Position numbers and translations under genes: made by a program. Positions 10,768 to 21,400 of a stretch of DNA of 64,000 bases are shown piece by piece. This DNA comes from Blastocladiella emersonii ATCC 22665. Its lineage: Eukaryota > Blastocladiomycota > Blastocladiomycetes > Blastocladiales > Blastocladiaceae. The notes under the pieces are model-generated. The model was not told the DNA's origin. It searched no databases and worked only from the letters and a program-made list of their open reading frames with translations. The stretch's first letter is position 1; each line of letters opens with the position of its first letter. The DNA is taken from assembly GCA_025594325.1 (NCBI GenBank), contig JANHCV010000013.1, forward strand, positions 1,116,001-1,180,000. Direction: 5' to 3'.

Positions 10768-11313
10768 TGCTGCAAGTGAAGTTGTCCTGAGAGCGAGGGT
10801 GCGCTACGGAGAGGAGAAGTCGCGACGCGGCGGCGGGCGGCGCGCGTAGCGGAACCGTGGGAACGCGGTGGGCCGATGCACGTGGCTCCACGCGCACATC
10901 CCGGAATACTTTGGGGCCAGAGGAAAAAGGCGAAGACGCAGCAAATCATCGCCGTGAAATGATTTATTTGCTTTGAATGTAGTTTGCGAAATGCCTCCGC
11001 GGTCTAACGCTGCTTCGAACAGGGTAACCTGTGCCAGGTGTGACCTCAAACTGATTAGTTCAGCTTCTACTACGAAGCCAATGCCTATTATCTTCGAGCT
11101 TTGCGGAAAGAAACTCCGCAATGGGGTGTTCGAGTCACCCGCAAGGCCGTCGGGTTCACGCGCCGCGCCACTCACGTGCTGTGTAACCACGAGCCCCCGC
11201 TCAGTCGATCCAGGCCAACCAACGGTGTATTGTTCAGATATAATCAAATTGTAAAAGAAGAGACTGGAATCATTTAGATATCGCTTGAAAGAGACTCGAA
11301 AGTCGTTGCCGCG
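10768..11313. other. Upstream region of copy B0
   Basis: Lies between the start codon of B0 and the 3' end of the ankyrin-like gene. It contains a CACTCACGTG site (11169-11178) next to a GC-rich CGCGCCGCG block. Read from B0 this gives CACGTGAGTGGCGCGGCGCG about 400 bp upstream, the same arrangement as upstream of copy B1. A hairpin (11101-11121) and a T-arm-like hairpin (11124-11140) are noted among rejected items. No gene seen. Confidence 0.45.
11165..11178 (+). promoter_or_regulatory. E-box half of the composite site upstream of B0
   Basis: GCGCCACTCACGTG, identical to the E-box half of the sites at 16969-16982 and 18289-18302. The MluI half is less clear here (CGCGCCGCG only). Confidence 0.5.
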
Positions 11314-12546
11314 CTAGTTGAGCTGCAGCAGACCCGATTCGCGCCACCACGCGGTCACCTTCCCGAACCCGAGCTGCTCCGCCTTTGAAAGCGCAAGATG
11401 ATAGGGTCCGGGAGCCAGCTGGATGCCCGAATGCATCCACCACGCGAGTCGCTCAAGCACGGCGGACTCGTTGTCGTCATGGTTGACGCAGATCCAAGTC
11501 ACTGGGCATGCGAGCGACTCGAGCGCGATAGATATGGAAGCCCAATCGAGCACCTCGATTGCGCAGTACTCGGTCGCGCACAAGACGACGTACTTCCAGA
11601 AATCGTCAGTGGTCTCGGCCACAAGGCCCCCAATCGAGTCAAAGAACGGCTTGTACTTGACGCTGGTGTAGTCGAAGCGGGGATTCGGATTGTTCAGTGG
11701 GTACGGCTTGAGGTGCTGCTGTGGCACGTTGTTCAGAATCCAGTCGAGCGAGCGAACGTGGAGCGTGCCGCGATGCAGCGCGCTCCTCACGAACGAGTCC
11801 CAACCCATGGCGATCATCCACCACTCGTCGGGGTTTTCGTACATGAGGCTGTTGAGAATGTTGATGCTCCCGGCCATGAGCGCGTCGCGCGGTATGATGG
11901 TCGGGCACTCGACGTAGTTGGTCGGCGCGAGCTGCATCTGGCACACGCAGTCGACGAGATCGAGGTCGTCCTTTTCAACGGCGCCGTAGTAGGCGCGCTC
12001 CGTCATTTTGATCGACAAGCAGGACTCTTGCCACCAGCGAAGCACGCCGATGTGGCCCGCGGTGGCGGCATCGTCGACGGCACGCTCAGTGTAGTGCTTG
12101 ATCCACTGGCGCTTGTGGAGGTGCTCGAGCACATCCTTGCAGCCGAGGCCGGAGGCCAGGTCGACCAAGCTCACGGGGCTTCGGCCGTCCTCGCCGACCT
12201 CGATCCCGCTCCATTCCTTCAAGCGGTCGGAGCGATTGGTGACGAGGATGAGCGAGAGATAAAAGGACGACTGCTTCATGTCGGGCGATGGGCCGCGGTG
12301 CTCGATAAGCAAGTCCCGCAGCGTTGCGCGAGGTCCGAGCTGGTTCAATACAGAGAATTGCGGCAAGAGCGCCTGTCGCATCCGATTGTGCAGCGAGTAC
12401 GTAAAGACAAGCTTGCGAAGCCGCGAAAGCCCAGGGGCGACGCGGAGCAGCGGAAGCGGGTCCGTCCAGCTGAAGTCGCGGCGAAGCGCGTGCATGAGAA
12501 TGAGCTCGATGAGCTCGATGGGCAATCGTTGCATGGTGTGTTGCAT
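11314..12546 (-). CDS. F-box-like/ankyrin-like repeat protein
   Basis: Single-exon gene of 410 aa. I place the start at MQHTMQRLPIELIE because its paralogue at 31722 reads the same there; the frame is open for 68 more codons upstream. The N-terminus (LPIELIELILMHALRRD) resembles an F-box helix. Residues about 130-390 are ankyrin-like helix pairs with WW motifs (VLRWWQES, EWWMIAMGWDSF, TAWWRESGLLQ). A likely substrate-receptor or scaffold role is inferred from that architecture only. It is the left partner of a mirror pair with 31722-33034 and lies tail-out from the palindrome arm. Its promoter would be shared with the transmembrane gene at 13109. Unlike the right partner it is uninterrupted. 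Confidence 0.75.
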   Translation of the reverse strand: MQHTMQRLPIELIELILMHALRRDFSWTDPLPLLRVAPGLSRLRKLVFTYSLHNRMRQALLPQFSVLNQLGPRATLRDLLIEHRGPSPDMKQSSFYLSLILVTNRSDRLKEWSGIEVGEDGRSPVSLVDLASGLGCKDVLEHLHKRQWIKHYTERAVDDAATAGHIGVLRWWQESCLSIKMTERAYYGAVEKDDLDLVDCVCQMQLAPTNYVECPTIIPRDALMAGSINILNSLMYENPDEWWMIAMGWDSFVRSALHRGTLHVRSLDWILNNVPQQHLKPYPLNNPNPRFDYTSVKYKPFFDSIGGLVAETTDDFWKYVVLCATEYCAIEVLDWASISIALESLACPVTWICVNHDDNESAVLERLAWWMHSGIQLAPGPYHLALSKAEQLGFGKVTAWWRESGLLQLN

Positions 12547-13108
12547 GTAGTGCAGGCTTACATCCGGCTGTTTCGTGCCCTGGGGAGAAGAGAATCGCCG
12601 CGACGTGTTCGCGGGCGCGCCGAACGTCCCCGGTGCGAACGTTCCTTGCCGCCCATCGGCTGACCCCGGTAGATATGATCGACGCGCTGTTGCCGCCTTG
12701 TCCGCTCTGGATCCATCGTAAAAGTTACACGCTGTTGCAGATGTCGGCACTAAAGGGTCCAGTCACTTCAGCATCGAGTAGCTCGCGAAGCGAGCTGGTT
12801 GCAGCCTTCGGTTCGCAAGCGTGCCGTCCTCTGACTATGCGATACCGGTGCACACGGTCGCCAGAGGTAACAGGAGGAGCTGGACAGATGAGCGTCGTCG
12901 ACGGCGGTTTGCTGCTTGGGCGAGATGTGATCTTGGAGTGGCCCGCGTGGGCGCACTTCACTCCGCAGCAAACGTGCTCGCTTCGTTGACGGCCCTCGGA
13001 CCCACGCTCTCTCCCTTCATCGGATCGGCTCTTTCAACACGTATGCACAGCTCATGGATAACTCGGATGGAACTCACTCACGCCAGCCTTAACTAGAGCC
13101 AGCCCGCC
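12547..13108. other. Bidirectional intergenic region at left arm edge
   Basis: Separates divergent ankyrin-like and transmembrane genes. The palindrome arm begins at 12918. From about 12880 to 12917 the two sides still align but with mismatches and a 3-base gap, so the edge is a transition from diverged to near-identical copies rather than a sharp break. Confidence 0.5.
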
Positions 13109-14209
13109 ATGTCGTCCACGGACCGCCTCGACGAGCCGCGCACGAAGCGGATCGGCGACATTCCCGCATCGCTGCGGCCGTCCACCGCGGGGCAAGAGGT
13201 CGGCTCGAGCATCAGCCGCGTGCACTGCGTCGACGGCAAAGACGACTCGATCCTCGCCGGTCTGATCCCCGTGTGGACGGGCGACGTGATCACGTCGCTC
13301 GAGGCGTACTGCACCAGCAGCCGCGTCCGCCCGCCGTCCAACGTGTTTGTGAGCGAGGGCGGGCTCACGTCGTTTGACGTCTCGTGGGACAAGGACGGGC
13401 TCACGCGGCTCGCGTACAATGGCTACGAGTACTCGCGCAGCGGGGCTCGAAGCAGCAGCCAGTTTGGGCCGTGGGTGCAGGACCAGGAGTCGGCGTTTGC
13501 GGGGTGCGTGCTCAAGGAGATTGCTGCCACGAACCCGCCGTCGGGCCCGGCGTACTACGACTTTAAGTTTGCCTGCCCGCCCTTCTCGCCCGCGATCGTG
13601 TCGCTGCCGCCCGTGTTGACTGCTACAGTCTCAGCTTTGGTCTCGCGTACGTCCACGACTGTCTCGGCGACGCGTACGGCTGCGCCGACGGGCTCAGCAT
13701 CGGTCACGCCCACGCCACTGGCGGCGGATCCCAAGGCGTCGGCGGGCAACGTCCCGAACGACTCGGTGGCTTCTTCATCCAGCATCATGTACGCCGCACT
13801 CGGCGCCGTCGCCGCCCTGCTCCTCGTGCTCGTCGGGTTCACCATGTACCGGCGCGGGCGGCACACTGCCAAGGCCGAGCTCCGCACCCGCGGCATCACT
13901 CCGCCGCCGCCGGCACCTCCCGCTCCACAGCTCACGGCACCTCCCGCGACCGCACAGCTGCGTCCCGTCTCCGCCGTCTCCACCGCGGCGCCCGACCCGA
14001 GCTCGCCTGGCCCCGCGGACCCGACGCTCCCGCGCACGCGCAGCAGTGGCGTGTACGAGAGCAAGGTCTACTACGTGCACGCCGCCGCGCCGGTGACCAT
14101 GCCGGTGCAGCCCGCGGGGACGGCGCTCGCGATCGAGGCGCGCAAGCCGCACCGGGCGTTGGTCGGCGTGACGCCTGGCGATCGCGGCGAGGACCTGTTC
14201 CTGCCCTAG
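13109..14209 (+). CDS. Single-pass transmembrane protein (left arm copy)
   Basis: A 366-aa frame. Residues 30-165 form a Cys-containing region (C40, C68, C133, C156). Residues 168-225 are a Ser/Thr/Ala-rich stalk. Residues about 226-247 are a membrane helix (IMYAALGAVAALLLVLVGF) followed by YRRGRH as stop-transfer. The cytoplasmic tail is Pro/Ala-rich and ends HRALVGVTPGDRGEDLFLP. No signal peptide is visible, so an upstream coding exon may be missing or the topology may be signal-anchor. It may be a surface or wall-associated protein; I do not recognise the ectodomain. It lies 195 bp upstream of the FBL-A gene in the same direction, a pairing repeated in decayed form at 17271 and 24207. Identical copy at 30081-31181. 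Confidence 0.7.
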   Translation: MSSTDRLDEPRTKRIGDIPASLRPSTAGQEVGSSISRVHCVDGKDDSILAGLIPVWTGDVITSLEAYCTSSRVRPPSNVFVSEGGLTSFDVSWDKDGLTRLAYNGYEYSRSGARSSSQFGPWVQDQESAFAGCVLKEIAATNPPSGPAYYDFKFACPPFSPAIVSLPPVLTATVSALVSRTSTTVSATRTAAPTGSASVTPTPLAADPKASAGNVPNDSVASSSSIMYAALGAVAALLLVLVGFTMYRRGRHTAKAELRTRGITPPPPAPPAPQLTAPPATAQLRPVSAVSTAAPDPSSPGPADPTLPRTRSSGVYESKVYYVHAAAPVTMPVQPAGTALAIEARKPHRALVGVTPGDRGEDLFLP

Positions 14210-14403
14210 AACGGAGCATCTAGAACGAATGCATACATAGAGTATTTTCATAGCAAGGGTCGCTAGTTTAAGTCGCGGAAGCGCGAAGGGGAGGGCGGAG
14301 GCGCAACGCTAACGCTGAACGCCAAGTCTCCTGTGCGAACTCGGCGCGTTTCGTTCGACTCTCCGCAATGAGCTCGGCACGCCGCCACATGATGCCTTCG
14401 GCC

Positions 14404-16727
14404 ATGAATCACTTGATGCATTTGGACCACGGATCATCCAACAGACGCTGTTTATCCTTGCCCGAGCTCCCGGCAGACTTGGTTGCCGCTGTCCTGCAGC
14501 TCGCGCTGGCCCGGCCCGATGTCCCAGCCGCGTCAAGAGTCTTTGCTCGCGTCGCTTGCGACGCAGTGGTGCTCTCGACATGGACGGCGCGGGAGCTCAT
14601 TCGGATCGGGCGCTTGTTTGACGGAGACCCCGAGCACTTAAGTCTTGGCGAGTTGCCAGACGGATCGACGATCCTGGCGCGTGCAGCCGCACAGCTTGAT
14701 TGTCAGCTCGCTGACGTCGTTCAAGACACCTCCGACGTCGAAGCGCTACTTTCATTCCAAACCCGCGTCGACACCCTCTTTCGCGCCGTCTTTTCGTGTG
14801 CCAGCTCCCGCGCCCACGCCCAGCTTTCCAGACGGACCGCCGACGAACTCGGCCCCTTTCTCAGCGACCTTGCAGAAGGCTTATCTGTCCGATCATTGCA
14901 TGCTTCACTCTACAGTTTCCCGACTAATGTCATTGTCCGCATTCTGGCGATCGCCGTCACGCTCAACAACTGCACGCTACTCGAGTATCTGCTGACAGAA
15001 ATCGAATCTCGCTGGCCCCATCTCTTCAAGACTTTGCTCCCGCTGCGGGTTTGGGAGATTCTCGGGCTCCTTGACCCGGTCGGCTATGACGACGGCGAAG
15101 CCCTTGGCGACATCTTTGATGCCGCAGCCGACTCGGCATTGGGCTCGTGCTTGGCTGACTTTCTTGCTTTTGCTGCTGCCGCGTTTTGGGAGCCGCTTCC
15201 GCTCAGCTTGCTGTTCACGTCGCCCGCTCGCTTCGGCACTCGACCAGCGCGGGTGCTCGAGATCCTGTCGCTGCTACCGGTCACCCAGTTCATGTTTGGC
15301 GAGCGCTCCGACCCGATTGACTCCATTGCAGGCGTGATGGAGGAAATCCTCTCCTGCGACTGCAACGTTCCAAACAAGCTCATGTCCTCGGCCGTGAACT
15401 ATCTCAGCGAGAACGAGGCTCTGGTTTTTGCTGCACTCGTCGATTGCTTCTCAGACAAAATATGCGCGTCGTTGTCTCCGATGGAGCACGCGTCGGTCGG
15501 TCCATCGATCTGGAGCTGGTTCGAGGGAGCTCAATTCACGTACACCATGCGCGCCGGACCTTTGTTGTTCGAAACGTTCAGGCCGCTTGTCGTCCACGGG
15601 TTTCTTCTGCCACTTCAACTCGGTCCGATCCTTGCACGCGTGGTCGGCCGGGAAGGCGAAGCTGGAGCGCTTCGCGCAATCGTCTCACCAGCTGCGTGGG
15701 ACGACACTCTATTGGAAGGTACGCGGTCGCTTCGATAACCCGATCCAACTTTCATGTCTGACTATTCACTCACTCTACGCCTGCCCTATTCACTCACTCT
15801 ACGCCCTGCTCAGCCTTTGCGAACGAGCTTCAAGCTGGCACATTACCGCACTCGGCGCTTGCTGACATTACTAAGGCGACGGCCTCCAGCTCTCTCATCT
15901 CGCGGATCAGTGATTGCTACCGCGCACCGGACGGATTCCGATTTGATTCGTTCATTGATGCTTTCCTCGACGGAAAACGCGACTCGGACGACGTAGTGCT
16001 CGAGCTGCTTTCAACCGTTGCGCGGTACCTCTCGCTCGAGCGGCCTGAAGCGTTTTCCCACTCTTGGCCTGCGACCTACGCCATTGCATGTCTCGCGGAG
16101 GCCACCTTTTCGCGGCCGCAGCTACGGGATCGTGCTCTCGAGATCGCGCGCGAAACGGGCGCCGCGGGACACTTGGTCAGCGCCGCAACCGCGGCCCGCT
16201 TCCAGTTTCGTGGCCGGTACGAAAACGTATTAATGTCCCAACTACAAGAATGTCCACACTGCTCTTCGACATACGAACCCGCATGGCGCGAGGCATTTCC
16301 TGCGCTCGTCGCGTTATCTCCCCGCGGTGCGGAATTCACGCAGCTTCTTGTCGCGTTCTTGGACACGATAATTCCTGGTGGATACCGATCAAATCCTTAC
16401 ACGTACCCTCGATACGATCCCACCCACGACCATGGTTGCGACAAAGGCCGCCGCGCGAGCGGTCTGCTCGAGTTTACATTCGACACGCTCGTCCGCCACG
16501 ACGCGGCGCTGCTTGAGCCGCTCTTTCTTGCTCTCGCTCCCGTCCCGACGAGCATTTCCATGACGCTGCCGGACGGGTCGCTCGATGGTTTCATGACCGT
16601 CAAGCTCGTTGAGCGATATGCCCGTACTTTCGGAATCGAACAAGGCCACCTTGCGGAGCTCGAGCGGCTCGCGCCGACTCATTTTGCGAAGGCCGAAATG
16701 CCTGTCCGTGATGTCGCACGCCAATAG
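14404..16727 (+). CDS. FBL-A family protein, intact (left arm copy)
   Basis: Exon 1 14404-15718, intron 15719-15813 (GTACGC...CTCAG, phase 1), exon 2 15814-16727, giving 742 aa. I chose the ATG at 14404 because family members start there; an upstream in-frame ATG exists at 14368. The N-terminus has an F-box-like LPELPADLVAAVLQLA segment, then long helical repeats (STWTARELIRI, LADFLAFAAAAFWEPLPLSLLF, ARVLEILSLLPV). Exon 2 has RALEIARETGAAGHLVSA, then ECPHCSSTYEPAWREAF with a CxxC pair, RASGLLEFTFDTLVRHD, and PDGSLDGFMT near the end. Shared motifs tie it to the FBL-B genes at 33.5-41 kb. Function unknown; an adaptor role like other F-box proteins is only a suggestion. Mirror copy at 27563-29886. 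Confidence 0.85.
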
Positions 16728-16948
16728 TTTACTCGTTGATCATGCTCTAACTTGCGGGAAGAAGCGCCGCTCCCGTGTTACGTCGGCGCGAAGCTGCCTG
16801 AGCCGTTGACCAAACGTCTTCGTTGTCGCGAATGATCGATGCGTTCTCTCCTGCGACTGATTATATAATCCTCTCGTCACGTTCCGCGAGGTACGCGCAG
16901 ATTAGTGAGGTCAGGCCACCTCCAGAGCGGGTGAACAGTTGAAAGCGC

Positions 16949-16982
16949 GAGACACGTTGAGACGCGCCGCGCCACTCACGTG
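16949..16982 (+). promoter_or_regulatory. Composite site, long form (left arm)
   Basis: GAGACACGTT, GAGACGCGCC, GCGCCACT, CACGTG: two GAGAC repeats 10 bp apart, then the E-box 18 bp after the second. AATATTGGCCGGATA follows. It precedes the decayed transmembrane copy. Mirror copy at 27308-27341. Confidence 0.65.
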
Positions 16983-17154
16983 AGCAATATTGGCCGGATA
17001 CTTTCTCACTCGATCGGCCGGAAATGGGTCAGCACCACTGACCGAACAAAAACCCCGAATTGTGCTTGGAAAGCTTGGTTCAGCAGCGAATTCGCCTTGA
17101 CGTAGGCGCCGCTGACAGCGGGCGTCGTGGCCCGATCGCAGTGACACAGGCGCA

Positions 17155-17225
17155 GGCTCAATGATGGTCGCCTGGCACGGCTCGTTGCCGGTCGGTGCGG
17201 AAGCGTACGCGGTTGACGCGAACAT
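17155..17225 (-). pseudogene. Scrap of subtilase tail repeat (left arm)
   Basis: On the minus strand this reads STAYASAPTGNEPCQATIIE, clearly related to the STVYVPAPTGTEPCKTTVVV repeats in the tail of the subtilase at 18460-22874. Only one unit is recognisable and it is not in a usable frame. It shows that part of the neighbouring subtilase was copied into the repeat unit before the arms were homogenised. Confidence 0.6.
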
Positions 17226-17270
17226 GATAAAGGCATCGGTGGACGCGGGGCTCGCATAATAGCGGCACCG

Positions 17271-17640
17271 GTGGATGCGGGGCTCGCCACGGACCAGGGA
17301 AACGGCTCGGCTAAGTGTGTGACGCCATCGCGGTCGCGGCCACAGCCTTGCGCTCTCGCCGACGGGCTCGGCGATGGCAGACCTACGCTGCAAGCAGATC
17401 TCAAATGGTCATCGGGCAACGTCTTGGGGCCCGTAATCGGACTCGCTCTTCTCATGTACGCCGCGCTCGGATCATGCACCGCCCTCTCCATCACGCTCAC
17501 CGACCTCGACATGTACCCGCGTGAGAAATACGCGGTTAAGACTGAGCTCCGCACCCGCGGCGGCGTCCCGCCGCCGCCCGCCCCGCCTGCTCCACAGTTC
17601 AATGCGCTAACCGCGACCGCACAGCAGCGCCCCGCTTCGA
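17271..17640 (+). pseudogene. Decayed transmembrane-protein copy (left arm)
   Basis: Matches the stalk, membrane helix and proline-rich start of the tail of the gene at 13109 (ADGLGDG..., LMYAALGS, KTELRTRGGVPPPPAPPAP). At about 17640 it fuses directly to FBL-A exon 1 sequence. The ectodomain and most of the tail are absent. Confidence 0.75.
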
Positions 17641-18160
17641 GCTTGGTCGACCCTGGGTCTTGTTGGACAACTTAATTACGATGACGAGACGCTTCTCGAG
17701 GAAATCTTTGATGCCGCAGCCGAATTGGCGTTCGAGCCTTGCTTGGCCGACTTCCTCGGCTACGTCGCTGTGACGCAACTTGTCTCCGTATTCTTGAGCG
17801 CAAACATGCTTGATTACAGGGATAAAGAATTCCAAGGCGAGCATCATCGCCACGGCTTCAGCCACCATGATTGCGGCACACGCTACCGCGTGAGCGGTCT
17901 GCTCGAGTTCACGTTCGACCCACTCGTCCGCCACGAACCGGCGCTGCTCGTCCCTCTCTTCATGATCCTTGCTCCTGTCCCAGCAAGTATCTCTGCGCCG
18001 CTTCCCAACGGCTCACTCGAAGGTGTTCTCACCGAAGCGCAAGTGAATCGGCTTGCACTGACTCGTGGAACGAAACTAAGTCATCTTACAGAACTCAAGC
18101 GGCTTGCGCCGAGTCACTTCACCGGGTGTGGAACGGGCGTCGCCGTCGCGGTCTGTGATC
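17641..18160 (+). pseudogene. Decayed FBL-A copy with large internal deletion
   Basis: Starts mid exon 1 (GLVGQLNYDDETLLEEIFDAA, CLADFLGYVAVT), then jumps at 17775 to exon 2 near its end (RVSGLLEFTFDPLVRHE, PNGSLEGVLTEAQ, LKRLAPSHF). Compared with its mirror partner at 25022-26649 about 1.1 kb, including the intron and the CxxC region, is missing. Confidence 0.8.
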
Positions 18161-18459
18161 GAGGCGTGCGATCCAGGCGTGCCTGTGGCGTCTCGGTATA
18201 ACGTTTATTCTTGTGCGTATCGCAGGCGCACTCGCGGGGAGAGCTCGGGTTCGAAGGAAGCAGCGCGCGAGACACGTTGAGACGCGTCGCGCCACTCACG
18301 TGACGTAATATTCGCCCGAATGTCACCTCGCCCGACCGTTCAGAAAACGAAGGATCACTCGACAACTCAGAGCACCAAGGAGACAATGGAGCAAAATCGC
18401 GAATATCTTCAAACTACTCGTACAACAACGCGCCGCGGCGCGCGCGCACACACATTCAT
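18161..18459. other. 3' region of subtilase with composite site
   Basis: Contains the composite site at 18269-18302 and the presumed 3' untranslated end of the subtilase. No separate gene seen. Confidence 0.45.
18269..18302 (+). promoter_or_regulatory. Composite site, long form
   Basis: GAGACACGTT, GAGACGCGTC, GCGCCACT, CACGTG, followed by GTAATATTCGCCCGAATG. It is a near copy of the site at 16949, although the surrounding sequence differs. Confidence 0.65.
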
Positions 18460-21400
18460 CTAGTAGTAGTGGGCGGCCTTGGTCTTGGGGTGGCACTTCT
18501 TGTGCTTCTTGGCGGGCACGGTGGGCTCCTCGGCGCCCTTGCCGTAACCCTCGCCGGCAGGCGTGGTCGGGACGGGCTTCTCGGTGCCGACGACGGCGGG
18601 CACGTCCTTGCCGTAGCCGTAGCCGTAGTCGCCGCCGGTCGCGGGCGTCGTGGCCTTGGGCTCCTCGGCGCCAGCACCGGCGGGCTCGTAAGCCTTGCCG
18701 GGGGTCGCGGGCGCGGGAGCAGCGGCGCCGCCGCGGTTGTACGGGGCGGGGGCGGGCGCGGCCGTGGGCTGCTCGACGGGGACGACGGCGGTCTTGGTGA
18801 CGACCTTGGTGACGTAGCCGTTGCCGTTCTTGGCGTCGTCGGCGACGGTGGTCGCGGTCGTGTACACGATCGTGGTGTAGGCGGGCGTGGGCTCGACGAC
18901 GGTCGTCTTGGTGCCGACGACTACGGTCGTCTTGCACGGCTCGGTGCCGGTGGGCGCGGGCACGTAGACGGTCGTGGTCTGGGTGCCGACGACGACGGTG
19001 GTCTTGCACGGCTCGGTGCCGATCGGGGCGGGCACGTAGACGGTCGACGCGGGGACGGTGACGACGACGGTCGACGCGGGGACGGTCACGACCGAGGTCA
19101 CGGCCGGGTAGGTGCCCGAGGCGGTCGCGGTCGCGGTCGAGGTCGTGGCGGGGATCGTGGCGGTCGAGGTCGTGGCGGGGACCGTGTAGGTGGTGGCGGT
19201 CGTGGCGGTGGTCGTCGACGACTTGCGGTCGTAGGGAGCCGAGGTCGTGGTCGAGGCGGTCGTGGTCGACGAGGTCTTGCGGCCGTAGGGCGCGGTCGTG
19301 GTGCCGGTGGCCGTGGCGGTGGCCGAGCCAGTCGCGGTCGCGGAGCCCGTGGCGGTCTCGGTGGCCGAAGCGGAGCCGGTCGCGGTCGCGGAGCCCGAAG
19401 CCGAGGTCGAGGTCGAGGTGCCGGTGGTGGTGGTGCCCGACGACGTGGTCGAGGTCGAGGTGCCGGTGGTGGCCGAGGACGAAGCCGACGAGGTGGTCGA
19501 GGTGGTCGTCGAAGTCGAAGTCGAGGTGGCGGTGGTCGAGGTGGTGGTGGTGGTCGACTTGTTCTTGCGGACCTTGATGATCGGGCCAGCCCAGACCTCC
19601 TTGAGGGCCTCGGCAGGCTTGACGGGGATGTCGCGGCCGGCGGGGACGACCGAGATGCGGAACTGGAAGTCGCCGTCGGCGGTGATCTGCTTGTTGGTGA
19701 GCGAGTTGGGCTTCTCGAGGTACTCGCCGTTCCAGCCGCGGATCGGGACCGTGGGCTTGGCGGGGTTGACGGCGCCGAGCTCGGGGAGCACGTAGTTGTT
19801 CTGCGGGATGTACGCGTACTGGCCAATGTACCCGATGCGCTCGCCGTTGGCGCCCGCCGTCATGTTGTGGATGGTGAAGGCGGCCATGCGCGTCAGGTGC
19901 GTCATGTGCACGTACAGGGCGGGCATGTCGAGCGTGTCGGCGTCGAGCGTGAACTCGGGCAGCACGTCCTTGGCGCTGGTCCACACCTGCATGTCGGCGG
20001 GGATCGGCTCGCCCGCCTCAATGTCCCACTCGTTGACGGGCCCGTTGGCGGGCGTGATGCCGGCGACCTCGACGATCGTGTACGTCGAGTAGTCGCCCTT
20101 CATGCCGGCGTAGGGGACGCGCAGCGTCGCGAGCGACGACTCGGCGGCCTCGGGCACGAACGTGACGTAGCCCGACAGGATCCAGTGCTCCTCGTTGGGC
20201 AGGTCCGTGACGGCCTTGAAGTCGATGGTGGCCGTGATCGAGGCCGACGCCGCGGGCGCCAGCTCGATGGTCTCGGCGGAGAAGGAGACGCGCGCCGCCG
20301 ACTTGGAGTACTTGAGCTGGGCCTGGGTCAGGCCGTGCTCGCCGTGCACCGAGAGCGCGGGCGCGTGCACGACGCGGTACTTGACGGGCTCGGCGCCGTT
20401 GTTGGTGATCTGGATCTTGCGCGTGTGGCGGCCAGCGAAGGTCGTGTCGAACAGCTCGAGCTTGGCGGGCGTCACGGCGACGCGGTTGGTGATGAGCTCG
20501 TACGCCTGGATCAGACCGGCGCCCTGCTTGCCGACCGGGTGCAGGTCAGCGGCGTCCTTGCCCATGGCGGCGGGCTTGGCCGTGTTCATGGCCATGCGCT
20601 GCAGGATCGGGAACAGGTTGGTGCCCTTGGCCGGCTTCATGTACTCGAGAGCGCTATCGGCGGGCGAGATTCAAGTCAGCCACTGATCGGCGAGCAAGCG
20701 GGTCAGGAAAAAGTGATGCGCACCAAGCCATGACACCAGCGGCGTAGGGCGTGGCCATGGACGTGCCCGAGATGGTGTTGTAGGACTGGCCCGAGGCCTG
20801 GGGCCACGACGAGTAGATCTGGCCTGTGGGACGAATCAGGGCGAGTTAGTAATCGCTCCAGGACCCCAAAAAAACGACGGTAGCATACCTCCTGGGGCCG
20901 AAATTTCAGGCTTGAGCTCGAGGTTGGCGCCGAGACCCCACGACGAAAAGTCGGAGGGCTGGCCGGCGGTCTGGACGGCGACGGGCTCCTGGCCGGGCGT
21001 GAACTCGAGCGTGACGGCAGCGCCCTTCTCGACGGCGGCCTTGATGGCGGTCCCGGCCTCGGCCGACACGAACCCGACGGGGACGGGGAACACCGAGTCC
21101 TCGGCGAACCCGCCGAACCACACGCCGGTCGGCTGGTTGTTGAAGAAGACGATCGACTTGGCGCCCGCAGCGACGGCGTTCTCGATCTTGACCGTGAACG
21201 CGCAGGTGCCGCGGCGCAGCAGCGCCGTCTTGCCCTCGAACGAGAAGCCCGCGGGGAACGGCGCGCACGCGTCGTTGGGGATCGTGGCCGGGTTGGGCGA
21301 CGGCTTGACGACGTACTTGTCGCCCGTCTTGAAGGCGCCCTTGGGCCGCGCGTCCGTGTTGGCGGGGATCGACGTCAGGCCCGCGACGCCCTCGACCTTG

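Larger units (their letters stand above)
12918..17775 (+). repeat. Left arm of large inverted repeat
   Basis: Mirror copy of 26515-31372: every base n pairs with 44290 minus n. All stretches and translations I compared agree without indels. The one difference found is A at 17602 against the complement of G at 26688. Each arm is 4858 bp and the spacer is 8739 bp. The arm holds a transmembrane-protein gene, an intact FBL-A gene, a decayed second transmembrane copy, a subtilase-tail scrap and the start of a decayed second FBL-A copy. At 17775 identity stops abruptly inside that last pseudogene, where the left side has a deletion. Confidence 0.93.

Noticed and set aside
11101-11140. Hairpin followed by a tRNA T-arm-like stem-loop (GGGTG, TTCGAGT, CACCC)
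   Set aside because: No acceptor stem, D-arm or proper anticodon loop can be paired around it.
18469-20733. A 754-codon open frame on the plus strand opposite the subtilase
   Set aside because: Gly/Arg/Val-rich mirror of the Thr/Ser/Ala-rich tail; no domains; typical antisense shadow in GC-rich DNA.
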